Below are positions 8,932 to 18,061 of a stretch of 64,000 bases of DNA, in pieces. Position numbers and translations under genes: made by a program. The notes under the pieces are model-generated. The model was not told where the DNA came from. It did not search any database and saw nothing but the letters and a program-made list of their open reading frames with translations. Within the stretch, counting starts at the first letter, position 1. Each line of letters starts with the position of its first letter. The DNA is from Verrucomicrobiia bacterium (GTDB lineage: Bacteria > Verrucomicrobiota > Verrucomicrobiia > Verrucomicrobiales > Akkermansiaceae). Where the stretch lies: assembly GCA_030432565.1 (NCBI GenBank), contig JAUIGV010000005.1:62001-126000 (forward strand), written 5' to 3'.

Positions 8932-11555
8932 GATTTTTTTTGCGTCCAGATTGTCAAACCGTCCACTTCATTATCAGCCGCCTTGAAAACGATCCCCAAA
9001 ATCAACCCCAAGATCAGAGTGGATAGAAACCCAACTGCTCCGTATAGCAAGGGCATCACATCAATTATTCCGAACTCGTTCAAGAAATGAACAGCCGTCA
9101 CCATGACCACCCCGCCGATCAAGGCCAACAATCCCGCGAACCCGTTGGGTCGTTTTACAAAAATCCCTAACGCAAACAACCCACCGAGTGGTCCGAGAGC
9201 GAATCCAATAAAGCGATTGAACAGGAGAAAAACCTCATCAGTCTTGATCATCGCCAGATAGCTGGAGGCTCCAATTCCAACAACACCCAAACCAATGACC
9301 ACGAGCTTCGCCACCTTCAGCTTCTGCAAGTCGCTACTTCCGGGCCTTAAAAGCCTCCCGTAAATGTCCGTTGTAAAAGCCGTAGCCACGGAATTCAGCG
9401 AACTGGAAATGGTCGATTGAGCTGCCGCAAACACACCCGCAATAATCACCCCTGCAACACCAACAGGCAGGTTCTGCATAATAAAGAAAGGCAAGACACT
9501 GTCCTTTGCAGGCAATGCCGGATCCATCAAATCCGGCCTATCCTGATAAAAGACAAACAAAGCGGTCCCCAGACCGAAAAAAATTGCCGAACCGACGAGC
9601 ACCATCCCGATATTCATCCACAAGGATCTGGCCGCTTCCTTCCGGGACGCAGTCGTGACATAGCGCTGCACGACATCCTGTCCGGAGGTGTAGGATGGAA
9701 GGTTTGCAAACATGAAGGCAATGAAGATTACAAACCCCGATTGCGAACTCCTGCCTATCGAAAGATCCCCCGGGTTCCAACTTGCAGTAAGCCCCTTGCT
9801 CTGCTCGCCCATAGCCAGAACAATCGCCCCCACCCCTCCTTCAACCTTGGAGACCACAAGGCCAAAGCAGAGCAAAGCCCCGCCAATCAGGACCAGAGCC
9901 TGAATGGCATCGGTCCAAACCACCGCTTCAATCCCGCCCATCACAGTGTAAATCACACACAGGATGCCGATGACTCCGATTGCGACCAAGATATTGATGC
10001 TGGTGACACTTGAAAGCGCAAGCGCCGGCAGGTAAAGGACGATTGCCACCCGTCCGACGTGAAATAAAATGAAAGTCATACTTCCTATCACCCGCGTTGC
10101 CACATTGAAGCGCAGTTCTAGATATTCGTATGCGGTCGTCACGTTCAAGCGCCGGTAAAAAGGCAGATAAAACATCACCACCAATGGAACAATCAACAGG
10201 ATTGGCCACTGCCCGATGTAGCCATTCCAGTTGGTCGCGTATGCGGTTCCAGGAACTGCCATGAAGGTAATCGCTGACAACATCGTCGCGAAAATTGACA
10301 ATCCGGCCACCCAGAAGGGAATCCTCTGACCACCACGAAAGTAGGCTTCGGTGGAAGACGCCGCTTCTCTCATCATGAAGCGGTAACCGATCGCGACCAT
10401 TCCCAGAAGATAAGCGATCACAACAACCCAGTTTACAAAGCCAAAGCTGAGTTGGGAGCCTCTGACTTCGCCGATCAATACCTGCGGCGATCTCACCCCC
10501 GGCTTGATTTCGCCGGTTGGTAAAATCACTTTCCCCTCCCAAAACACCACCTGGGTGGTCACCGGAGGCAAAGTCCCCTCCGTCGGCAAACTGCCCACTT
10601 CAGACCATCGATCCGTAACGACGTTGTAAGCAAGAACAGAAGGAGGAAAACCCGGATGCTCCATCCCCTGGCCCTTCAACTCTGGGCGGGCCTCAACCTG
10701 ATCCCTCAGAAACTCCACGGTCACTCCACCGAGCATAAGAAGAGAACTCGCCCCAACCGGAATCGCCACAGAAGGAGCTGCCGATCGCCCAACCGGCAAG
10801 TCCCGCAACCTCCGCCAATTCCCTTGCTTGACATCCAGCTCCCAACAATCCCGAAGCCAATCAAGATCAAAAATTCGCTCGCTGTCCTCCCCATCGGAAT
10901 CGGCAAAATCTCGCCCGCCAAAAAGGTAAAACTTGTTCCCTGTTACTCCTCCGACCGGATACACTCTGCCCCTGCCACCCTCCGGCCAACCCAGTGCCTT
11001 CCACTCCACAAACGTTGGGTCAGGCAAGGTCATTTGATAAAACTCCTTGGTCATCGTCATTCCGTCCCCCCCCGCCCCCACGATCACGTCGCCATTCATC
11101 TCGACCGCCACCCCCTCGGCCATCGGGGCGGGAAGCGCCCCAATTCTCTCGATCACCACGTTCCCATTCTTTATCGACACTGAAAGTACGTCATCCTTCG
11201 CTCCGGAAGCGTTTTTCCCTCCCATGAAAAGACACGTCCCGACATCGCGACTTGTGGACATTCCGTAACCCATCTTCGCTGGAAGCTTTGTCTTTGATTT
11301 CCGCCACTCTCCTTTCTTTGTTAAAGGCAGAATAAAAACATCATCATAGAAGACTTTCTCGCCTCCCTCCCATGGCCGCTTTTCAGGGAAATTGGCTCCT
11401 CCTGCCACCACCAAGAAATCCACGCCGTCATCGATGACAATCCCGGCATAAACACCCGCAAAGCCCTCTCTGTCCGGCAAATCCGGCAAGCGATCCCAGG
11501 TCAGAGCCCCAAAGGCAGAAGCCCACCCCAGAAGCCAATAAAAAATGATCCTCAT
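8928..11555 (-). CDS. Kelch-type sialic acid mutarotase fused to sodium:solute symporter
   Basis: 875 residues from the ATG at 11553-11555, chosen because it is followed by a signal peptide and lies two bases after the nanA stop; an upstream in-frame ATG would overlap nanA deeply. Residues about 20-370 form kelch repeats of the cyclically permuted mutarotase type (LVVAGGANFPEKRPW, YLFGGRDF, LLMLGGV), as in NanM, which speeds interconversion of N-acetylneuraminate anomers. From about 385 a 13-helix SSS-family transporter follows (FRGGQRIPFWVAGLSIFATM, then FMAVPGTAYATNWNGYIGQW). The predicted job is anomer conversion in the periplasm coupled to Na+-driven uptake. Neighbours are the aldolase and epimerase in one operon. 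Confidence 0.9.
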   Translation of the reverse strand: MRIIFYWLLGWASAFGALTWDRLPDLPDREGFAGVYAGIVIDDGVDFLVVAGGANFPEKRPWEGGEKVFYDDVFILPLTKKGEWRKSKTKLPAKMGYGMSTSRDVGTCLFMGGKNASGAKDDVLSVSIKNGNVVIERIGALPAPMAEGVAVEMNGDVIVGAGGDGMTMTKEFYQMTLPDPTFVEWKALGWPEGGRGRVYPVGGVTGNKFYLFGGRDFADSDGEDSERIFDLDWLRDCWELDVKQGNWRRLRDLPVGRSAAPSVAIPVGASSLLMLGGVTVEFLRDQVEARPELKGQGMEHPGFPPSVLAYNVVTDRWSEVGSLPTEGTLPPVTTQVVFWEGKVILPTGEIKPGVRSPQVLIGEVRGSQLSFGFVNWVVVIAYLLGMVAIGYRFMMREAASSTEAYFRGGQRIPFWVAGLSIFATMLSAITFMAVPGTAYATNWNGYIGQWPILLIVPLVVMFYLPFYRRLNVTTAYEYLELRFNVATRVIGSMTFILFHVGRVAIVLYLPALALSSVTSINILVAIGVIGILCVIYTVMGGIEAVVWTDAIQALVLIGGALLCFGLVVSKVEGGVGAIVLAMGEQSKGLTASWNPGDLSIGRSSQSGFVIFIAFMFANLPSYTSGQDVVQRYVTTASRKEAARSLWMNIGMVLVGSAIFFGLGTALFVFYQDRPDLMDPALPAKDSVLPFFIMQNLPVGVAGVIIAGVFAAAQSTISSSLNSVATAFTTDIYGRLLRPGSSDLQKLKVAKLVVIGLGVVGIGASSYLAMIKTDEVFLLFNRFIGFALGPLGGLFALGIFVKRPNGFAGLLALIGGVVMVTAVHFLNEFGIIDVMPLLYGAVGFLSTLILGLILGIVFKAADNEVDGLTIWTQKKS

Positions 11556-11557
11556 CG

Positions 11558-12490
11558 CTAAACGACAACACTGCGATCCTGCCCGACCCACTCGAACCAT
11601 CCCAAATCCTCCAGGCGTTTCCGCAAGGCCGCAATTTGCTCCTCGCCGGCCGGCTCGATCGGACGACGAACAGGACCACAATCAATTCCAACCATCTGCA
11701 TCATTGCTTTGAGCGAAGCCCGTCCGCAGGTCTCGAACATCGCTCCAATCATTTCGAGTGCCCTCTGCTGCCAGAGCCGCGCCATTTCAAAGTCCCCTCC
11801 GGACAGGGCTTTCCTGACCTGATCGTAGATTGGGGCCGCATAATTGTAAGTGCTACCAACCGCCGCTTGAAATCCCTGCGCCGCTGCCATCAGATACGCT
11901 TCGTCTGATCCCGCCATGAACTCCAGCCCCGGTCCCACCTTTTGTAAAAGTGACAAATGATACAAACTCCCGCCATCCGAGTACTTGATCCCGCAGAACG
12001 TCGGCAAACGATCCATCGAACGCCCCGTCAGCTTGATCGGATCCAGATTTACTCCTGAGAGAAGCGGAATGTGGTAGTAGTAGAAAGGCGTCTTCGGAGC
12101 CGCTTCCACAAGTGGAACCAACCCCTCCACCAATTCCTTTTCACTCCCCACTTTGAAATACCCTGTCGGCGTTGCTGAAACGGCGTCAGCACCAATTGAC
12201 TCGGCATGGCCTGCCAACTCTGCCGCAGCCTTTAAGCTGTTGTGCCCGACTTGCACCAATGTTTTCATCCTCCCCTTCGCGGCAGAGACATAAGCCTCAG
12301 CAACAGCCCGGCGCTCCTCATCTGTGAGAGACATCCCTTCACCGGTGCTTCCGGCAATGTAAATCCCGGTAATCCCTCGCGATTCCAAGTAATCAACCAC
12401 CCGCGGCACGAGCTCTAGCTTTAGTTCACTGCTGCGGTCCATGGGGGTCACCACCGCTGCAACCAGACCCCGGAGATTTAAAGGATTCAT
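11558..12490 (-). CDS. nanA: N-acetylneuraminate lyase
   Basis: 310 residues from the ATG at 12488-12490; a GTG start further upstream would add 58 residues with no family similarity. It is a class I aldolase of the DHDPS/NAL barrel family. The keto-acid binding loop is GSTGEG, the tyrosine block YYYHIPLLSGV is typical of the neuraminate branch, and the Schiff-base lysine is in FCGIKYSD. It cleaves N-acetylneuraminate to pyruvate and N-acetylmannosamine in the cytosol. It is the first gene of the sialic acid operon, followed after two bases by the mutarotase-symporter. No sialidase, NagA or NagB gene lies in the window, so those steps must be encoded elsewhere. Confidence 0.93.
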   Translation of the reverse strand: MNPLNLRGLVAAVVTPMDRSSELKLELVPRVVDYLESRGITGIYIAGSTGEGMSLTDEERRAVAEAYVSAAKGRMKTLVQVGHNSLKAAAELAGHAESIGADAVSATPTGYFKVGSEKELVEGLVPLVEAAPKTPFYYYHIPLLSGVNLDPIKLTGRSMDRLPTFCGIKYSDGGSLYHLSLLQKVGPGLEFMAGSDEAYLMAAAQGFQAAVGSTYNYAAPIYDQVRKALSGGDFEMARLWQQRALEMIGAMFETCGRASLKAMMQMVGIDCGPVRRPIEPAGEEQIAALRKRLEDLGWFEWVGQDRSVVV

Positions 12491-12771
12491 ATCGTTTGGA
12501 GAGATTAGATCATGCCTCCCCGCCGTGGAAAGAAAGTTCCAAAACTCTGGCCTAAGACTCAAACCAGTCCGTTTGGCTGCGATCTCCCTATCAATACGAT
12601 CCGACCCACCACAACTGGATGACATCCAAGACGGTGATTTCCCGGAGTTGGTCACTCTCTCCACCCCTGGCTTTTAGAGGATCCTGCTCCGCAAGGCCCG
12701 GAAAGGAAAGCCCGGTAAATCCCAATCACCTCGCAACGAACGGTCACAGGAGGACGACGACCGGCGACGCC

Positions 12772-13557
12772 CTATTTTTGAACTTCAACCTCCTTAAGGC
12801 CACCCAGGTTCACGGTGAACATGACTCCTTGATTTGGCCCGACGTAGGCATTCACACGGCGGTCACCGTAAGCCAGTTCCGGCTTGAGATAAACTTTCCA
12901 GGTCGATCCGACCGGCATCAACTTCAGAGCTTCAACAAGTCCCGGAACACCTTGTTCCCCGACTGCCACCATTTTATCACCGCCGATTCTCTCGAAAACC
13001 TTGCCGTCAAAGGTCGAACCTTCATAGGTGATCAGGAATCGGCGTTTCTCGACCTCACCAGCGGGTGGGCTCTGGTAAACTTCCCCTTCACCCTGCTTCA
13101 CGATTTCATACTGTAAACCGGACTTGGTGGTCTTAACTCCCTCCTTTTTTGCGTTCGTTGCCAACCACGCTTCAGCCTCCATCAGATTGCTCTTGGCAAC
13201 AATTCGCTCACGTTCCTGAAGGTGAGCCTTCATGAGATCAATCGCGACCTTCAATTGCTTGCTATCGACAGTTGAATCTTTCTCGGCGAGCGCCTCGCCA
13301 AAGCCTTTCTTGAAGCCTTCCAACGAGAAATCATCAGCCACATATCCGGACTTGAACAACTCTAGCGCAAGTTCGCGGCCCTTGAGATATCCCAATCCGT
13401 GGGAGGCGTTTTCACGCGCCTCGTCAGACACATTTAAACTCGGAAGCTTGGATTCCGCGGTCGACGTTTTATCCGATTTCTTGCTAGTTTGCGCCAAGGT
13501 TGGTGAGAGAAGCGCAGCAGTAATGCAGCCGATTGTAAGTGTATTTTTTAGTGTCAT
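12772..13557 (-). CDS. FKBP-type peptidyl-prolyl cis-trans isomerase, exported
   Basis: 261 residues with a signal peptide (cleavage near LLSPTLAQ, residue 23). Residues about 38-130 form the helical dimerisation domain of Mip/FkpA proteins (ASHGLGYLKGRELALELF), and about 150-258 the FKBP domain (FLITYEGSTFDGKVFERI, VPGLVEALKLMPVGSTWKVY, PELAYGDRRV, MFTVNLGGLKEV). Some active-site aromatics are replaced: the usual YTG is YEG, and the segment near AYGD is short. It probably assists folding of envelope proteins in the periplasm. It stands alone between the nan operon and a 747-base non-coding stretch. Confidence 0.92.
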   Translation of the reverse strand: MTLKNTLTIGCITAALLSPTLAQTSKKSDKTSTAESKLPSLNVSDEARENASHGLGYLKGRELALELFKSGYVADDFSLEGFKKGFGEALAEKDSTVDSKQLKVAIDLMKAHLQERERIVAKSNLMEAEAWLATNAKKEGVKTTKSGLQYEIVKQGEGEVYQSPPAGEVEKRRFLITYEGSTFDGKVFERIGGDKMVAVGEQGVPGLVEALKLMPVGSTWKVYLKPELAYGDRRVNAYVGPNQGVMFTVNLGGLKEVEVQK

Positions 13558-14304
13558 GGTATCATTGATCTAAATCGACGGGTAGCGCCGATGTGGAACC
13601 TTCAGGTTGAACGCCTGCCTGCATCTTCAATGAGCTGAAATCCATAGTCCATCCTGAAAATGATTTCATTGATTATCCCCAAGCCACAGACCGTGACCGG
13701 CAGATCGTATTTTAGGTAACACTGCGGGAGGATCCATCGGCCCTCACTTCGTCCTTGCCGTGCGATTGTGTCTTGGCTTGGTCGAGGGAATCCAAAATCT
13801 CCCACTCGTCCTTAAACTTCCCAGAAGTCCACGGGCATGACACATGCGAAGACAAAATCTTTCTGAAGCACCAAGCCGCCGTCGACGGTAGTGGTCCCGG
13901 GAAACGGAGCCGTAATAATGTTGATTTAGCCCCTGTCTTTGAAGAGGCAAGCACCCGGAAATAATGCCACTGGGTAAAAATAAGACATCCGACCGCCAGG
14001 TTCAAAGCTTACAAGATCTAGGTCCTAACTCTTGAGGAATCGAGCTATCACCCCACGGATATCGGCTAACGATCATCGACAAAACACAGAATTCTGTGGC
14101 ACCGAGCAAATGCCTGGATTGACCACCCGATAGTCCATCCTCTATGGAGGTTCGCCCATCGCGCCCCTGCATCGCCATTTCGGGAGTCAGGATCAAGTTT
14201 GATCAATTCCAGTTTAACCCTCCTGATCGCCTTAGAGCGATTTAATGCACCTCGGACGTCGGTAGCAACCTCCCGCCCAACCCAACCTCTATGTTCAAAG
14301 CAAG
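13558..14304. other. Long non-coding stretch, no gene recognised
   Basis: About 750 bases between the FKBP gene and tRNA-Leu. Short open frames on both strands have unlikely compositions (many Arg, Ser, Cys, Trp), no ribosome site and no recognisable domain. It may hold the FKBP promoter, regulatory sequence or eroded genes. No RNA family was recognised. Confidence 0.6.
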
Positions 14305-14386
14305 TACCGGCGATGGGAATCGAACCCATACTTCCGAAGAAACGCGATTTTGAATCGCGCGCGTCTACCAATTCCGCCACGCCGGC
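14305..14386 (-). tRNA. tRNA-Leu (anticodon CAA)
   Basis: On the minus strand the acceptor GCCGGCG pairs with CGCCGGT (one G-U). The D arm is GGAATTGGTAGAC, the anticodon stem CGCGA/TCGCG encloses TTCAAAA with anticodon CAA, and the variable arm and T arm ATGGGTTCGATTCCCAT follow. Length 82; CCA is not encoded (the sequence after A73 is CTTGC). Confidence 0.97.
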
Positions 14387-14400
14387 CTACATTTGCTGAA

Positions 14401-14432
14401 AGCGGGCGGAGTCTTCAAATTTCACCCCGCTC
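14401..14432 (-). terminator. Possible terminator after lpxI
   Basis: An AGCGGG/CCCGCT stem with a 19-base interior lies between the lpxI stop and tRNA-Leu. On the minus strand only a short TT follows the stem, so this is weak as an intrinsic terminator. Confidence 0.3.
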
Positions 14433-14460
14433 TGTCAAGCCCCCCCGCAACTTGATTTTA

Positions 14461-15309
14461 CTAAAAACCAACTATCGTAATTTTTTCTTCGCGACACTTC
14501 GATTCAATTTCCTTCAGACCTAAAAACAGAGTCCGACCAGCTTCAACTGCAATCACCCTTACGCCGGCCTCCTTACAACTCTCAATTGTCTTCGGTCCGA
14601 TCACCGGAACGTCGAACCTCATATCCTGATTTGGTTTGGAAACCTTGACCAAACTAACATCCTTCCCGTTCCCAAGCCTGCCGCCCCGCTTGATGCATTC
14701 ATCGGTACCTTCAAAGGCCTCAACTGCCAGAACGGTTCCGCGCCTCACCACGATACTCTGGCCAATATCAAGAGCACTGGTCTGTTTTACAATCTTTGCG
14801 CCGAAGCGAATATCCTCCCAGTCACGCTCGCTTGGGGCGGGCCCCTGAAGATGACCTTTTGATGCCATCTGGTCTTCGAGGAAAGTCGTTGCCGGCAGCA
14901 GGGTAATTTCATCCCTGGCCAATTCGTCCGCAATCGCTCCAAACAGGGACTCGGCATTTCTCTCCTTGACCGAATGGAGGACCTTTAAAGTCCTGAGATC
15001 CGGCCAAAGATCAAAAAGATTTCGCGGAGCGATCTGCCCGGTCATGATTGCCTCGGTCGCTCCTTTCTTACGGAAAAATTTGATCAGTCCGCCAAGCTGC
15101 CCCACCCGGAACCACTTGATCTCGTCAGCTATTCCCTCGAGTTCAGGCTTTGTCTCTCCCTTGAAGGCCGCCACGACGACCCTGACTCCTCTTCTTTTAG
15201 CGGCGTGAATAAAGGTTTCCGGATAGATTCCGTTTCCCGAAATCACCCCGATCGTCCGTTGCGCGCAGCTCACAACGAAGACTTTCGTGACTTGGGAGTT
15301 AAATTTCAA
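14461..15309 (-). CDS. lpxI: UDP-2,3-diacylglucosamine pyrophosphatase LpxI
   Basis: Up to 282 residues from a TTG at 15307-15309; a GTG at 15271-15273 (270 residues) would start closer to the family's conserved first strand, so the start is open. Conserved LpxI (DUF1009) blocks are [87 protein letters not shown] and [19 protein letters not shown]. It hydrolyses UDP-2,3-diacyl-GlcN to lipid X in lipid A synthesis, doing the job of LpxH. This shows the organism makes LPS-type lipid A. It is divergent from floA, with about 42 bases between starts, so the two share a promoter region. Confidence 0.93.
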   Translation of the reverse strand: MKFNSQVTKVFVVSCAQRTIGVISGNGIYPETFIHAAKRRGVRVVVAAFKGETKPELEGIADEIKWFRVGQLGGLIKFFRKKGATEAIMTGQIAPRNLFDLWPDLRTLKVLHSVKERNAESLFGAIADELARDEITLLPATTFLEDQMASKGHLQGPAPSERDWEDIRFGAKIVKQTSALDIGQSIVVRRGTVLAVEAFEGTDECIKRGGRLGNGKDVSLVKVSKPNQDMRFDVPVIGPKTIESCKEAGVRVIAVEAGRTLFLGLKEIESKCREEKITIVGF

Positions 15310-15351
15310 ACTTCAAATTGCATCGTGCCACGGAATGACTACCCTAAGAAC

Positions 15352-16374
15352 ATGGATAATTTACCACTGATTCTCGGAGTCCTCGGCATTTTGGCTTTGC
15401 TGGTCGTCGGAGTGATCTTCATCAACTTTTTTGGTCTGTGGATTCAGGCCAAGGCTGCCGGAGCCCCGGTGAGCCTCGTAAATCTCATTATGATGCGCTT
15501 CAGGAAGGTCCATCCGGGAACCATCGTGAATAGCAAAATTACGGCCGCTAAAGCCGGGCTGAACTATGAGACTGATGATCTTGAAGCTCACTATCTGGCC
15601 GGCGGTGACATCATTAATGTCGTCCTCGCCCTCGTAGCAGCCGACAAAGCCGGGATCGCCCTCTCATTTGACCGGGCCTGCGCCATCGATCTGGCAACCA
15701 AGGACACTGGCAAAACGGTCCTCGATGCAGTCCGAACCTCGATCAACCCCAAAGTCATCGATTGTCCTAATCCAAGCGCTGGGATCACCAAAATCACGGC
15801 CGTTGCGAAAGATGGAATCGGCGTAAACGTTCGCGCCAGAGTGACGGTAAGAACCAACCTCGACCGCTTCGTGGGCGGGGCCACTGAAGAAACCATCATT
15901 GCCAGGGTCGGCGAAGGGATCGTGACATCGGTGGGATCGGCTGCTTCCTACAAAACGGTGCTTGAAAACCCTGACTCAATCTCACGCCTGGTTCTTGAAA
16001 AAGGGGTCGACGAAGCCACGGCCTTCTCAATCCTCTCCATTGATATCGCCGACGTGGACGTTGCTGATAACGTGGGAGCTCGATTACAAACCGAACAGGC
16101 CGAGGCCGACAAGCAGGTCGCCCAAGCCAAAGCTGAAATGCGCCGCGCCGCCGCCGTTGCTTCCGAGCAGGAAATGGCTGCCCGCACCCAGGAAATGCGA
16201 GCCAAAGTCGTTGAAGCCGAAGCTACCGTGCCTCTGGCCATTGCCGATGCATTTCGGAGTGGAAACCTCGGCGTGATGGATTTTGCAAAGTATCAGAATG
16301 TGGTCGCAGACACCAAAATGCGTGACTCGATTGGAGAGGAAAGCACGACCGAACACGAAGACGGACAATCTTAA
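15352..16374 (+). CDS. floA: Flotillin-like SPFH protein FloA
   Basis: 340 residues from the ATG at 15352; an upstream in-frame start would place 49 non-conserved residues antisense to lpxI. It has one N-terminal membrane hairpin (residues about 4-27), then the FloA/YqfA SPFH domain ([56 protein letters not shown]), then an Ala/Glu-rich coiled coil ([20 protein letters not shown]) and the end block [20 protein letters not shown]. FloA proteins scaffold ordered membrane microdomains. Their usual partner is NfeD; here the next gene is instead a small membrane protein of unknown family whose ATG directly abuts the floA stop. Confidence 0.95.
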   Translation: MDNLPLILGVLGILALLVVGVIFINFFGLWIQAKAAGAPVSLVNLIMMRFRKVHPGTIVNSKITAAKAGLNYETDDLEAHYLAGGDIINVVLALVAADKAGIALSFDRACAIDLATKDTGKTVLDAVRTSINPKVIDCPNPSAGITKITAVAKDGIGVNVRARVTVRTNLDRFVGGATEETIIARVGEGIVTSVGSAASYKTVLENPDSISRLVLEKGVDEATAFSILSIDIADVDVADNVGARLQTEQAEADKQVAQAKAEMRRAAAVASEQEMAARTQEMRAKVVEAEATVPLAIADAFRSGNLGVMDFAKYQNVVADTKMRDSIGEESTTEHEDGQS

Positions 16375-16848
16375 ATGACTCTTGCCGTCAACATCCTTGA
16401 TCTTCTTGATCCGCAGGCCATCTTTGTCCTGCTGGCAGTTATTTTTGCTGCCATCAAGGCCTTCTTCGAACACAGGAAAAAAGGTGAGTCAGAGGAGATC
16501 GTCGGGGGGGAAACAGAGTTCGATCCATACCAGGCTTATGAAGAGGAAATCGCGAGACAGCGAAGGGATCTCCAGATTGAGGTTCCTTCTCCGACCGTTC
16601 CTCCGCCACTCGACAACTTTACACCAACGCCGCCACTCCCCTCTGTGCCAATTCGTCCAAGACTCAGCCAGGCCGAGGAGGAAGCATTGTCCAATCTCAA
16701 TCTGTTGAAGACACGTCGATCCAGAAAGGCCGGAAACTCAACGAGGTCGCGGCTCTATCGCCACCTGTCCAGTCCAACTGCGGCAAGGGAAGCCCTCCTT
16801 TTGGCAGAGGTTCTGGGACCTCCCAAGAGTCTTCAGAATGATCGTTAG
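16375..16848 (+). CDS. Small membrane protein with proline-rich linker, unknown function
   Basis: 157 residues. One hydrophobic segment at about 12-28 (AIFVLLAVIFAAIKAFF) is followed by an acidic stretch, a proline-rich linker at about 75-100 (PSPTVPPPLDN, TPTPPLPSVP) and a basic helical tail ending LLLAEVLGPPKSL. No domain is recognised. The ATG follows the floA stop with no gap, so it is co-translated with FloA. By position it could serve as an FloA partner in place of NfeD; this is inference only. Confidence 0.8.
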   Translation: MTLAVNILDLLDPQAIFVLLAVIFAAIKAFFEHRKKGESEEIVGGETEFDPYQAYEEEIARQRRDLQIEVPSPTVPPPLDNFTPTPPLPSVPIRPRLSQAEEEALSNLNLLKTRRSRKAGNSTRSRLYRHLSSPTAAREALLLAEVLGPPKSLQNDR

Positions 16849-16859
16849 ATCGCGTCCCC

Positions 16860-18041
16860 ATGGATAAGCTCCGGAGACTTCTCGTATTTCTTGTGTTCAG
16901 CTCATTTCTCATGGCTGACACCACCACTCTGATTGATGCCGAGCTAAGAAAAAAATGGCCTAAGAACCGGACGGTCAACATTGTTTTCCACGGTCACAGT
17001 GTCCCTTCCGGGTATCACCGTACTCCGCGCGTCAAACCCTTCGAGTCTTACCCTCACCTTTTTCGCCAAGCCCTCGCAAAATGCTATCCGCATGCTGTTT
17101 TCAATGTGATCACCACCACGATTGGTGGTGAAAACTCAGTAGAGGGTGCTGCTCGATTCAGCAAAGATGTCCTTTCCCACCGTCCGGATCTCATCCTGAT
17201 CGACTACGCATTGAATGATCGGCGTCTGCCAATCGATGACGTCAAAAAAGCATGGAGGGCGATGATTGATGAGGCCAAGGCTTCACAAATCCCACTCATT
17301 CTCATCACACCCACCGGTGCGACCGATGCTGATTTTTCAAATCCGGCCGATCCTCTTACGATCAGGGCCGAACTGCTCCGCAAACTTGCGAGGGAAGCAG
17401 ATGTGATGTTAGCCGATGTCTCGTCAGCATGGCTTGCAGCCATCAAATCAGGAACACCTCAAAAAGACCTCCTCAGTCAGAGCAACCATCCAAACCCCAG
17501 GGGCCATGAGATAGCCTCGTCTGTCATCACGCAAACCTTTCTCACGGGCATCGATGGCTCGGTAATTGTGAGGGCCGACCAATTTCCTCGAGATGGCATG
17601 GTGCAGTCCTTCACAACAACCGACCGGCAGCTCTCTTTCAAGACTACGAACACCTTTGGCGGCAAATTTGACATTGTAGGTGACAGTGGCGGAGACAAGT
17701 CCGGGAACATCGCCTGGAATGGCGATGAGCAATTGGAGATCAAGATCGCTCCCTCAGCCGAGTTGAAGGGATTTGGGGTCCGTTGGTCCCGCGCCAGGAT
17801 TGCTATCAAAGGATTTGACGAAAATCCCTCTGCGGTAATTTCATCGGCTGACCAAAATTCGGCGTGGGATGAGGAAAGCAAGACCTTAACCATCAAGCTG
17901 CAATGGGACCATGGAGAGGGCCGGGAAGTTAACTTCCTCAATCCTACCGCAACCCGAGGAAAAACCCTGACTTTCAAATTCAAGGGTGACACGCCCGGAT
18001 GGAAAACGAGCTTCACTGGATTCCACTACCGGCCCGGTTAG
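16860..18041 (+). CDS. Secreted SGNH/GDSL-family hydrolase
   Basis: 393 residues with an N-terminal signal peptide (VFSSFLMAD). SGNH blocks are visible: VNIVFHGHSVPSGY at about 39 (Ser in GHS), a Gly block (TTTIGGENSVEG), the Asn block LILIDYALNDRR, and the catalytic Asp/His pair in SNHPNPRGHEIA at about 207. The C-terminal 170 residues are beta-rich and look like a carbohydrate-binding or jelly-roll domain. It probably removes acyl groups from a sugar polymer outside the cytoplasm, but the substrate cannot be read from sequence. It starts 11 bases after the preceding gene and converges on the CotH gene. Confidence 0.85.
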   Translation: MDKLRRLLVFLVFSSFLMADTTTLIDAELRKKWPKNRTVNIVFHGHSVPSGYHRTPRVKPFESYPHLFRQALAKCYPHAVFNVITTTIGGENSVEGAARFSKDVLSHRPDLILIDYALNDRRLPIDDVKKAWRAMIDEAKASQIPLILITPTGATDADFSNPADPLTIRAELLRKLAREADVMLADVSSAWLAAIKSGTPQKDLLSQSNHPNPRGHEIASSVITQTFLTGIDGSVIVRADQFPRDGMVQSFTTTDRQLSFKTTNTFGGKFDIVGDSGGDKSGNIAWNGDEQLEIKIAPSAELKGFGVRWSRARIAIKGFDENPSAVISSADQNSAWDEESKTLTIKLQWDHGEGREVNFLNPTATRGKTLTFKFKGDTPGWKTSFTGFHYRPG

Positions 18042-18061
18042 GTTAATAGCGTGATTTAAAA

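Noticed and set aside
14066-14380. Open frame on the minus strand beginning MAELVDARDSKSRFFGS
   Set aside because: This is the well-known false protein read through tRNA-Leu; it overlaps the tRNA at 14305-14386.
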